From NCBI GenBank assembly GCA_910588905.1, contig CAJURZ010000017.1, positions 1 to 29,347 of the forward strand: 29,347 nt of DNA. Reading direction: 5' to 3'. The position numbers and the translations under genes are program-made. Origin of the DNA: an uncultured Eggerthellaceae bacterium. GTDB lineage: Bacteria > Actinomycetota > Coriobacteriia > Coriobacteriales > Eggerthellaceae. Of the stretch, positions 23,078 to 29,347 are shown in pieces; the first letter of the stretch is position 1, and every line of letters begins with the position of its first letter. The notes beneath the pieces are model-generated. The model saw nothing but the letters and a program-made list of their open reading frames with translations, was not told the origin of the DNA and ran no database searches.

Positions 23078-24102
23078 TCGAATTAAAGCATCTGACCAAG
23101 ACGTTCAAGACGGGCAAGGATAGCTTCACGGCCGTCAACGACGTGAATCTCGCCATCCAAGATGGCGAGGTCTTCGGCATCATCGGCTTCTCGGGCGCTG
23201 GCAAATCAACGCTGGTGCGCTGCATGAACCTGCTCGAGCGCCCCACTTCCGGCCAGGTCATCATCGACGGTGTTGACCTCACTCAGCTCTCCTTGAAGCA
23301 GCTGCGCGAGGAGCGCAAGCGCATCGGCATGATCTTCCAGCAGTTCAACCTGCTCTCTCAAAGCACGGTGGCAGCGAACGTCCGCTATCCCCTTGAGATA
23401 TCCGGCGTTCCGAAGGACAAGGCTGATGCGCGGGTGCAGGAGCTGCTGGAATTGGTAGACCTCTCAGACAAGGCATCCTCCTATCCGGCGCAGCTCTCCG
23501 GGGGTCAGAAGCAGCGGGTGGCCATTGCCCGGGCCCTGGCCACTGATCCGAAGATCATCCTCTGCGATGAAGCCACCAGCGCGCTCGATCCCATCACCAC
23601 TCGCTCCATCCTGGATCTGCTCAAGCGCTTGAATACCGAATTCGGCGTGACCATCGTGGTCATCACCCATGAGATGCGCGTCGTGGAGCAGATCTGCGAC
23701 CGCGTGGCCGTCATGAGCGAAGGCGAGGTGAAGGAAGAGGGAACCGTCTTCGACGTCTTCCTGCAGCCGAAGTCGGATACAGCGAAGCGGCTGATCGAGC
23801 CCTCCCATGCCGAGGCTGTGGCCCCGCTTCCGCCGAATAGCCTTCGCCTGGCCTTCACAGGCGAAGAATCCGGGGCTCCCGTCATATCAGATATGACCGT
23901 CCAGTGCGATGTCATGGTGAACATCCTCTCAGCCAATACAGAGGTCATCGGCGGCAAGACCTTAGGCCAGATGTTGATCAAGCTGCCGGAGGATACGGCG
24001 GCCCAAGACCGCATCAAGCATTACCTGGAGCGCCGTGGCATCTTCTTCGAGGCCAATACTGGCGCTGGGGGAGAAGATGCGGGCCTGAAGGAGGTGATCT
24101 AG
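23074..24102 (+). CDS. metN: Methionine ABC transporter ATPase
   Basis: The 342-residue protein has Walker A GFSGAGKST, the Q loop IFQQFNLL, signature LSGGQKQRVAIARAL, Walker B IILCDEATSALDP and the switch His in VVITHEM. A C-terminal NIL regulatory domain follows (about 255-330), as in MetN proteins where methionine binding inhibits transport. Starting at GTG gives MIELKHLTKTF, the normal MetN beginning, six bases after AAGGA. ATG 23068 and ATG 23047 are in-frame alternatives with worse spacing. It is followed directly by metI and metQ. Confidence 0.95.
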   Translation: MIELKHLTKTFKTGKDSFTAVNDVNLAIQDGEVFGIIGFSGAGKSTLVRCMNLLERPTSGQVIIDGVDLTQLSLKQLREERKRIGMIFQQFNLLSQSTVAANVRYPLEISGVPKDKADARVQELLELVDLSDKASSYPAQLSGGQKQRVAIARALATDPKIILCDEATSALDPITTRSILDLLKRLNTEFGVTIVVITHEMRVVEQICDRVAVMSEGEVKEEGTVFDVFLQPKSDTAKRLIEPSHAEAVAPLPPNSLRLAFTGEESGAPVISDMTVQCDVMVNILSANTEVIGGKTLGQMLIKLPEDTAAQDRIKHYLERRGIFFEANTGAGGEDAGLKEVI

Positions 24103-24762
24103 ATGTCCCCGGAGATGATGGACCTTCTGCTGACGGGCACCTGGGAAACGCTGTACATGACCCTCGTCTCTACGGCCATCGCCTATGTCATAGGCGTGCC
24201 GGTGGGAGTCATCCTCTATGTCACCGGTGAGGGCGGTATCCGCCAGAACCGAGCAGTGAACTTCGTGGTGGGCATCATCGTGAACATCCTGCGCTCGGTC
24301 CCATTCCTCATCCTGCTCGTGGCTATTCTGCCCTTCACCCGAGCTGTGGTGGGTACGACCATCGGCTCCACAGCCACCATCGTGCCGTTGGTGGTGGCAG
24401 CGGCTCCCTATGTGGCTCGCATGGTGGAATCCTCCCTTAAGGAGGTAGATGCTGGAGTGATCGAAGCAGCTCGAGCCATGGGCTCGTCAACCTTCCAGAT
24501 GATATGGAAGGTTTTCCTGCCAGAGGCGCGGCCATCGCTGCTCGTGGGTGCTACAATCTCGCTCGCTACTATTCTGGGCTATTCTGCGATGGCGGGTTTC
24601 GTGGGAGGCGGCGGCCTGGGTGCCATCGCCATCAACTACGGCTACTACCGCTACCAGTCCGATGTCATGCTCATCACCGTGGCATTGCTCGTGGTCATCG
24701 TGCAGATATTCCAAGAGGGTGGCTTGAAGCTCGTCAACAAGGTTGACAAACGGTTGAGGTAG
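24103..24762 (+). CDS. metI: Methionine ABC transporter permease
   Basis: The 219-residue membrane protein has about five to six helices and the permease coupling motif EAARAMGSSTFQMIWKVFLPEARPSL (EAA loop), where it contacts MetN. MetI-typical stretches such as NILRSVPFLILLVAILPFTR and GYSAMAGFVGGGGLGAIAINYGYYRYQ are intact. Its ATG directly follows the metN stop, with GGAGGTGA upstream, so the two are translated together. It forms the methionine import channel. Confidence 0.95.
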   Translation: MSPEMMDLLLTGTWETLYMTLVSTAIAYVIGVPVGVILYVTGEGGIRQNRAVNFVVGIIVNILRSVPFLILLVAILPFTRAVVGTTIGSTATIVPLVVAAAPYVARMVESSLKEVDAGVIEAARAMGSSTFQMIWKVFLPEARPSLLVGATISLATILGYSAMAGFVGGGGLGAIAINYGYYRYQSDVMLITVALLVVIVQIFQEGGLKLVNKVDKRLR

Positions 24763-24781
24763 AAGACCAGGAGGGAATACC

Positions 24782-25636
24782 ATGAAGATCTCGAAGAAGC
24801 TCACGGCCATCGCCGTTGTGGCAGCCACAACGCTGGCCTTGGGATTGGCTGGCTGCTCGGGCGGCTCCAATGCTTCCAGCGCTAGCTCGGCGGCTGCTGA
24901 AGGGGATGACACGGTCATCACCGTAGGCGCTTCCCCTACGCCCCATGCTGAGATACTGAAGCAGGTGGAGCAGGCGCTGGCTGATGAGGGCTATCAGCTG
25001 GAAGTGGTGGAATACAACGACTACGTGCTGCCGAACACCGCTCTGGAAGAGGGTGAGCTGGATGCGAACTACTTCCAGCACATCACCTACCTGAACGATT
25101 TCAATGATGAGAACGGCACCCATCTGGCCAATGCTGCGGGCATCCACTTCGAGCCCTTTGGCCTGTACTCCAACAAGGTCGTCTCTTTGGATGAGCTCCA
25201 GGACGGTGCCGTGGTTGCCGTGCCGAACGACACCACCAACGAAGCTCGCGCACTGCTGTTGCTGGAGCAAGAGGGCCTCATCAAGCTGAAGGAGGGCGCT
25301 GGCCTGAACGCTACGGTCATCGACATCGAGGAGAATCCGAAGAACCTCCAGATCCAGGAAGTGGAAGCCGCTCAGGTTCCCCGCACCCTGGATGAGGTGG
25401 ACGTGGCGGCCATCAACGGCAACTATGCACTGAACGCAGGGCTGAACGTGGCCGATGCCATCGCTACGGAATCCGATGAGGGCGAAGCGGCTCGCGCTTA
25501 CATGAACGTCATCGCTGTCAAGGAAGGCTCTGAGGATTCGCCGAAGATCCAGGCGCTCATAGAGGCGCTGCAGACCGATGCGGTGAAGCAATACATCGCT
25601 GACACCTACAACGGTGCGGTCGTCACCATCTTCTAA
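24782..25636 (+). CDS. metQ: Methionine-binding lipoprotein (MetQ/NlpA type)
   Basis: The 284-residue protein has a signal peptide with lipobox LAGC (Cys25), a short Ser/Ala linker and the MetQ fold: ITVGASPTPHAEIL, ELDANYFQHITYL, PNDTTNEARALLLLE and VDVAAINGNYAL are diagnostic. It captures methionine (the NlpA family also covers its D-isomer or dipeptides) outside the membrane for MetNI. It starts 19 bases after metI with AGGAGGG upstream, completing the metNIQ operon. A GCTCCT / AGGAGC hairpin (25665-25680) follows, but without a T run. Confidence 0.95.
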   Translation: MKISKKLTAIAVVAATTLALGLAGCSGGSNASSASSAAAEGDDTVITVGASPTPHAEILKQVEQALADEGYQLEVVEYNDYVLPNTALEEGELDANYFQHITYLNDFNDENGTHLANAAGIHFEPFGLYSNKVVSLDELQDGAVVAVPNDTTNEARALLLLEQEGLIKLKEGAGLNATVIDIEENPKNLQIQEVEAAQVPRTLDEVDVAAINGNYALNAGLNVADAIATESDEGEAARAYMNVIAVKEGSEDSPKIQALIEALQTDAVKQYIADTYNGAVVTIF

Positions 25637-25684
25637 CGTATCTCGTACAGACCTCTGACGGTCCGCTCCTGCTAAGGAGCCTGC

Positions 25685-25736
25685 TCTCCCTTCCGTTGTA
25701 TCTTCTGGTCAGACCAGCGGATATGCGGAAGGGAGA
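25685..25736 (+). promoter_or_regulatory. Leader hairpin hiding the ribosome site of the sortase-like gene
   Basis: TCTCCCTTCCG (25685-25695) pairs perfectly over 11 bp with CGGAAGGGAGA (25726-25736), which contains the ribosome site, five bases before ATG 25742. An inner CTGGT / ACCAG hairpin (25705-25717) would stabilise it. As drawn, translation initiation would be blocked until the stem opens. Confidence 0.6.
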
Positions 25737-25741
25737 CTGCT

Positions 25742-26485
25742 ATGAGGAAGCGCACGAAGGTAGCGGCAGCCCTCCTTGCGTGCATGGTCTGCATGGCATT
25801 GGTGGTCGGTGTTGCCTATGCAGCGGCTCCTTCCTTCAATGAGGCTGGGGAAGAGGTCGCAGAGCAACAGGCGGCAGCTGAGGCGTCGGCCGCGGATCAA
25901 GCCATGGCGGCTTCCTATCTCCAACAAGCTCAGACGCTCGGCCTTTCCAGCTACGATGCCGATGGCGCTTTCATCCATCAGCCTTCCACCATCCCCTCTC
26001 TCTTGAATGCCCAAGCGAACAGCGGCGCCCGTTTCCAGGATGAAGTGCCCCTGCAAGCTTCCACCTCATCAGACACCTCAAGCACTGCCCATCCTTCCCG
26101 TGATCAGAGCATGCCTCCCCTTTCCCTGATGATCGCAGGCAACGTCATCCCCTATGTGGATGCCTACAAGGCCGAACGGGCGCCTGATCACACGGCAGGG
26201 TTATGGATGGGCTCAGATTCCACCCAGGATGGTTCCTGGGGCTATTTCATCGGCCACCATCCAGGCGTCTTCAACTGCGTGATGTATCTCCAGCAAGGGG
26301 ATGTCATCCAGGTTTGCGACAGGGATGGCAATATGCGCGCCTACACTGTGTTCGAGGTCTATGACGTCCCTGACAGCACCCAATGGGGTCAGATAGCCTC
26401 TGAGGTCACCAGTCATGGCGAATCCATCGCCCTTCAGACCTGCTGCGGAGATGACGCTAGCTATCGCATCGTAGAAGCTGCCTGA
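25742..26485 (+). CDS. Secreted sortase-domain protein
   Basis: The 247-residue protein has an N-terminal signal sequence (MRKRTK then a hydrophobic stretch to VAYAA, about 28), a low-complexity Ala/Gln/Ser spacer (about 30-125) and a C-terminal domain that follows the sortase pattern. The domain shows WGYFIGHHPGVFN with the candidate catalytic His (172/173), LQQGDVIQVCDRDG, YTVFEVYDV, the Cys of LQTCCGD (Cys234) and Arg242 in YRIVEA. Sortases join LPxTG-type proteins to the wall or to each other. No LPxTG substrate is in the window, and the class cannot be fixed by eye. Cysteines flank the active site (CC). The ribosome site lies in a stable hairpin. Start and frame are secure. Confidence 0.8.
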   Translation: MRKRTKVAAALLACMVCMALVVGVAYAAAPSFNEAGEEVAEQQAAAEASAADQAMAASYLQQAQTLGLSSYDADGAFIHQPSTIPSLLNAQANSGARFQDEVPLQASTSSDTSSTAHPSRDQSMPPLSLMIAGNVIPYVDAYKAERAPDHTAGLWMGSDSTQDGSWGYFIGHHPGVFNCVMYLQQGDVIQVCDRDGNMRAYTVFEVYDVPDSTQWGQIASEVTSHGESIALQTCCGDDASYRIVEAA

Positions 26486-26524
26486 TCCGCTCTGCTTGCC
26501 TGGCCCATTCGGCGTCAAGGGCCG

Positions 26525-26530
26525 TATAAT
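26525..26530 (+). promoter_or_regulatory. -10 box (TATAAT) seven bases before the rsmI start codon
   Basis: Consensus TATAAT ends at 26530, and a start seven bases on coincides with the A of ATG 26537. No ribosome site precedes the ATG, so rsmI is probably a leaderless message. Confidence 0.55.
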
Positions 26531-26536
26531 CTTCCC

Positions 26537-27421
26537 ATGGCAGATTCCGGCAGGCTCACCATCGTTCCCACCCCCATCGGCAACCTGGGGGATATCACCT
26601 TGCGCGCCATCGAAGCCTTGCGGTCTGCAGATGCGGTCCTTTGCGAAGACACCCGGGTGACAGGCAAGCTCTTGACCGCCCTTGACGTGAGGCGTCCGCT
26701 CGTTCGCCTTGATGAGTACACCATCCGGGACCGGTCAGACCAGATCATCGCTCAGCTTCAGGCGGGAGAGTCCTTTGCCTACTGCTCCGATGCGGGCATG
26801 CCGGGGGTGTCTGATCCGGGCATGCATCTGGTATCCCAAGCGCGGAAGCAGGGTATTCCCGTTGATGTATTGCCAGGGGCATCGGCGGTCACTACGGCCT
26901 ACGTTGCCAGTGGCTTCTCTGCCCAGCGCTTCCTCTTCGCAGGCTTCCTGCCACGCAAGGAGGGAGAGCGGGCCGCCTTGCTTGAGAGCCTAGCAAGCTT
27001 GGATGCCGCCCTCATCTTCTATGAGAGCCCCCACCGGATCGCAGATTCCTTGGGGGCCATAGCTCAGGCGTTTCCCACCCGTCAGGTGGCTCTGTGTCGG
27101 GAGCTCACGAAGGTCCATGAAGAGGTCATAGTCGAACAGGCCCCGAAGCTGGCTGAGCGCATCGCCTCCCGGCAGCAAGAGGCGCCCCTCAAAGGGGAGA
27201 TAGCCTTGGTGATAGATGCTCCCTCTGCCGAAGAGGAGGTCCTGGCCCAGGACGCGAAGCGGATCGGAGCTCAGGCGCGCGCTGAAGAGCTAACCGCTGC
27301 GGGCACGCGCCCCAAGGAAGCAGCCCAGATTCTTTCCCGAGAATGCGGCATCCCACGCAATGATGCCTATGAACTGGCTCTTTCGGCCCGAGATAGGCTG
27401 CGGGAAGGCTCATCCGCTTGA
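26537..27421 (+). CDS. rsmI: 16S rRNA (cytidine-1402 2'-O)-methyltransferase
   Basis: RsmI methylates the ribose of C1402 in the decoding centre. The 294-residue protein has every family block in order: IVPTPIGNLGDITLRAIEAL, CEDTRVTGKLL, YCSDAGMPGVSDPG, VLPGASAVTTAYVASGF, FLPRKEGER, FYESPHRI and CRELTKVHEE. A C-terminal helical extension (about 230-290) follows, as usual. It overlaps the next gene by one base (TGATG), suggesting joint translation. The start codon sits right after a -10 box. Confidence 0.96.
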   Translation: MADSGRLTIVPTPIGNLGDITLRAIEALRSADAVLCEDTRVTGKLLTALDVRRPLVRLDEYTIRDRSDQIIAQLQAGESFAYCSDAGMPGVSDPGMHLVSQARKQGIPVDVLPGASAVTTAYVASGFSAQRFLFAGFLPRKEGERAALLESLASLDAALIFYESPHRIADSLGAIAQAFPTRQVALCRELTKVHEEVIVEQAPKLAERIASRQQEAPLKGEIALVIDAPSAEEEVLAQDAKRIGAQARAEELTAAGTRPKEAAQILSRECGIPRNDAYELALSARDRLREGSSA

Positions 27422-27993
27422 TGGGTCGCTCGTCCTCGTGCATTCAGATGGTCCACCTTGCTGGATTCGATGTCCAGCTCACCCGCAAGCGGATCAAGAA
27501 TGTGAATCTGCGTGTGCGACCCAATGGTCAGGTGACCGTCTCTGCACCCGCTCATGTGAGCCTCGGCGAGATAGAGCGCTTCCTTGAGAGCAAGCGGTCC
27601 TGGATCCAGCGGGCTCAGCAGAAGCATCCAGCGAATGTTCCCGACCCCTTCGCCGAGGCCACCGATGAGGAGAAGCAGCAATGGAAGAGTCTAGTGGAGG
27701 CATTTGTGCCGCCGCTCATCCAGAAATGGGAAGCCATCTTGGGAGTACGGGCAGGGAAGCTGGCCTATCGCAATATGAAGAGCCGATGGGGAAGCTGCCA
27801 GCCCTCCACAGGGCGCATCTGCGTCAATACGCGTCTAGCGCTCTATCCGCCAGAATGCTTGGAGTACGTGGTGGTCCATGAGCTCTGCCATCTATTGGTG
27901 CATGGTCACGGCCAAGCATTCTACGATCTGCTGGATAGGGCTCTGCCTGATTGGCGGCAAGCTCGCCAGCGCTTATCTTTACCACCCGGGTAA
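27421..27993 (+). CDS. YgjP-like zinc metallopeptidase (M48-related, DUF45)
   Basis: The 190-residue protein has an N-terminal beta-rich domain (RIKNVNLRVRPNGQVTVSAPAHVS) and the YgjP-type C-terminal domain. MKSRWGSCQPSTGRICVNTRLALYP is followed by the zinc motif VVHELCHLLVHGHGQAFY, with HExxH and a further His. These are small cytoplasmic metalloproteases of uncertain substrate. The ATG overlaps the rsmI stop. An in-frame ATG at 27448 is possible, but neither start has a strong site, fitting coupled translation from rsmI. Confidence 0.9.
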   Translation: MGRSSSCIQMVHLAGFDVQLTRKRIKNVNLRVRPNGQVTVSAPAHVSLGEIERFLESKRSWIQRAQQKHPANVPDPFAEATDEEKQQWKSLVEAFVPPLIQKWEAILGVRAGKLAYRNMKSRWGSCQPSTGRICVNTRLALYPPECLEYVVVHELCHLLVHGHGQAFYDLLDRALPDWRQARQRLSLPPG

Positions 27994-28031
27994 CGGAGGG
28001 TCGCCATCAACACCCCGACGCGCTTCTACGG

Positions 28032-28037
28032 TATACT
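28032..28037 (+). promoter_or_regulatory. -10 box (TATACT) of the SRP RNA gene
   Basis: TATACT ends seven to eight bases before the predicted first base of the SRP RNA, as expected for its promoter. The -35 is weak. Confidence 0.5.
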
Positions 28038-28044
28038 GACGAAA

Positions 28045-28152
28045 AGCACCTCGGTCTGGCAGGACGGGGCGACATGTTCCGAACCTGGTCAGGTCCGGGA
28101 GGAAGCAGCCATAAGGAACCGCTGACGAGCCCGTCCTGTCTTCCGGGGTGCT
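28045..28152 (+). ncRNA. ffs: Signal recognition particle RNA, small bacterial type
   Basis: The conserved domain IV apical loop is unmistakable: GTCAGGTCCGGGAGGAAGCA, followed by GCC. The strands fold back on each other as a long hairpin: AGCACC at 28045-28050 pairs with GGTGCT at 28147-28152, and CAGGACGGG (starting 28060) pairs with CCCGTCCTG near 28131-28139. Length of about 108 bases matches the small 4.5S-like SRP RNA that binds Ffh to guide membrane proteins. The ends are placed by base pairing and could be off by a few bases. Confidence 0.95.
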
Positions 28153-28186
28153 CTCATTCATCAGCACTGTCACGAAAGATACTGCT

Positions 28187-28852
28187 TTGGGAATCATAGA
28201 TTTCTTCATAAATCTGTTGAAAGACCCACGCGGCTTCATCGCCAGTTGGATTATCGCTCTGGGGCCCGTCTGGGTGTATTCGCCACTGTTCCTCATCGTG
28301 TTCGTGGAAACGGGTGTGGTGTTCTTCCCGTTCTTGCCAGGAGACTCGCTGCTCTTCGCAGTGGGCGTGTTCTCGGCCGATGGTGGCGGTCTCAATCTAG
28401 CAGCCAGCCTCATCGTGTTCTACGCTGCGGCCATTCTGGGCAACACGTCCAACTACTGGATAGCGCGCTTTCTGGGGCACCGCATCATAGATTCGGGCAA
28501 GGTGAAGGCGCTCACCCCTGAGCGCATGGCGAAGCTGGATCATTTCTTCGCGAAGTACGGCGGTCTCACCATCGTCATCACGCGTTTCATGCCGTTCTTC
28601 CGCACCTTCGCTCCGTTCATCGCGGGCACTGGTCACATGAACTTCGGCAAGTTCACGCTGTGGAACTGCATTGGTGGCGTGGCGTGGGTGAGCCTGTTCG
28701 TACTGACGGGCTACTTCTTCGGTGGTGTGCCCTTCGTGCAGGAGCACTTCGAGGTCATCGTGCTGGGCATCGTGGCCGTATCGGTGGCTCCGGCGTTCAT
28801 CGCTGCCATCAAGAGCGCCCTGAACTCCCGCAAAGCCAAAAACAAAGCGTAG
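28187..28852 (+). CDS. DedA-family membrane protein
   Basis: The protein (221 residues from TTG 28187) has the DedA core: the re-entrant motif VFFPFLPGDSLLF near the first helices and the second motif RFMPFFRTFAPFIAGTGHM, plus about five hydrophobic segments. DedA proteins act in membrane lipid recycling (undecaprenyl phosphate or phospholipid flipping) and membrane potential upkeep. The acidic/Pro/Gly and Arg residues that define the family are present. The frame also offers GTG 28148, but that lies in the 3' strand of the SRP RNA, whereas TTG 28187 has GAAAG nine bases upstream. The start remains uncertain. The stop codon shares a base with a repeat palindrome (28852-28873). Confidence 0.88.
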   Translation: MGIIDFFINLLKDPRGFIASWIIALGPVWVYSPLFLIVFVETGVVFFPFLPGDSLLFAVGVFSADGGGLNLAASLIVFYAAAILGNTSNYWIARFLGHRIIDSGKVKALTPERMAKLDHFFAKYGGLTIVITRFMPFFRTFAPFIAGTGHMNFGKFTLWNCIGGVAWVSLFVLTGYFFGGVPFVQEHFEVIVLGIVAVSVAPAFIAAIKSALNSRKAKNKA

Positions 28853-28873
28853 GGGCCGATCGTGATCGGCCCT
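28852..28873. repeat. 22-bp palindrome family member touching the DedA stop codon
   Basis: Arms GGGGCCGATC and GATCGGCCCT around GT, all paired if the outer G-T is counted. No T run follows, so termination activity is uncertain. It is followed by the CAGGTT motif (28885) seen after other members. Confidence 0.8.
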
Positions 28874-28897
28874 GGGTAGCATGACAGGTTGCCCGTA

Positions 28898-28919
28898 GGG
28901 GCGGATCTGGATCCGCCCT
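28898..28919. repeat. 22-bp palindrome family member preceding copy B
   Basis: Arms GGGGCGGATC and GATCCGCCCT around TG. It stands 11 bases before the shared module block, just as 17890-17911 stands 10 bases before copy A. Confidence 0.8.
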
Positions 28920-28930
28920 CTCTCGTGTTT

Positions 28931-29346
28931 GGGATAACGCCCTCCCCGCAAGGGGCGTTCGGCCTTAGGCCTCGGCTCTCGAAAAGACGTGATGCTTCGC
29001 TTATATCACGCTTTTCTCGGCCTGCGGAATCGGCCTCAACCCCTCACGGGGAAGGGCTGTCTTCTGCATAAACAAAAAAAATCCTCACCGCACTGCTGAT
29101 GGGACCCTCCAGGTCCGCATCACCACTGCGGGCGACTCATCGCCGCGTCATCGCGCTTCGCGCGAAAGGATGTGCGGCGCATAGGGCCATCTTGCTCATA
29201 GGTCTCTCCCGCCGCCTAACTATTTCCGCTGCAAAGCAGCGGGATGTGGGTTGTGACCTGTATACACCTGCGTGGTTTTCTGGGTTGACCCGTCGGGCCG
29301 AGCATGCTCGGCCCCTACGGATCGTGCGCCAGGTTCCCATCGGATG
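28931..29346. repeat. Composite structured repeat module, copy B (reaches the window end)
   Basis: The last 495 bases contain no gene. The first 122 bases of this module equal 17922-18043 exactly. Downstream hairpins are kept with different arms: GGCGA / TCGCC at 29131-29144 against GGCGG / CCGCC in copy A, and CCGCTGC / GCAGCGG at 29226-29242 against CTGCTG / CAGCAG. It ends with a palindrome and CATCGGATG like copy A, but lacks the approximately 50-base insert. Both copies lie downstream of plus-strand genes in the same orientation. Confidence 0.9.
29294..29315. repeat. 22-bp palindrome family member ending copy B
   Basis: The inner 20 bases are a perfect palindrome (arm GGGCCGAGCA), with one outer mismatch. 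Relative to 18338-18359, two base pairs differ and both are compensated. Confidence 0.85.
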
Positions 29347-29347
29347 A

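Noticed and set aside
25665..25680. Terminator for metNIQ
   Set aside because: The GCTCCT / AGGAGC hairpin is short and has no T run after it, so it is not called as an intrinsic terminator.

Overview
The window looks like a chromosomal segment of a moderately G+C-rich anaerobe. Gene content and style fit class Coriobacteriia (Actinomycetota) best: a tandem pair of YhgE/Pip membrane proteins, a hybrid PAS histidine kinase, lar nickel-pincer genes, a stand-alone TrpB2, serine-rich lipoprotein N-termini and a bacterial-type small SRP RNA. This placement is an inference, since no 16S rRNA or other taxonomic marker is present. I see no rRNA, tRNA, IS transposase, prophage or CRISPR array.

Layout. 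1-1656: an unrecognised protein and an EamA-type exporter, both on minus. 1815-8658: a soluble hybrid histidine kinase, then two overlapping YhgE/Pip genes. 8662-9618 (minus): a CorA-type channel. 9821-16416: a compact plus-strand run of lipoprotein cyclophilin, larE, larB, a shortened larC, a rhamnulose-phosphate-aldolase-like protein with a long disordered tail, a YbaK-type deacylase and an OPT transporter. 16507-17880: an MFS exporter ending in a palindromic terminator. 17881-18580: repeats, no gene. 18581-20238: dtd (minus), a GH25 lysozyme lipoprotein (plus) and a small membrane protein (minus). 20254-21899 (minus): TrpB2 behind a complete-looking trp-type attenuator. 22061-25636 (plus): cysK and metNIQ, a sulfur amino acid block. 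25742-28852 (plus): sortase-like protein, rsmI, YgjP-like metalloprotease, SRP RNA and a DedA protein. 28853-29347: the second copy of the repeat block.

Two things stand out. The first is the leader of the TrpB2 gene: a 27-codon leader peptide with three consecutive Trp codons, mutually exclusive 1:2, 2:3 and 3:4 pairings, and a 12-bp terminator followed by six T. The second is a layered intergenic repeat system: a 22-bp palindrome family (eight copies), an 80-bp unit built on it (two copies), and a structured module of over 400 bp (two copies) with a 122-bp block identical between copies. Compensatory changes in several hairpins suggest the fold is maintained.

Promoters read by eye are mostly -10 elements, often of the extended TGnTAT type, with poor -35 boxes. 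Three genes appear to be transcribed from, or within a base or two of, their start codon (leaderless).
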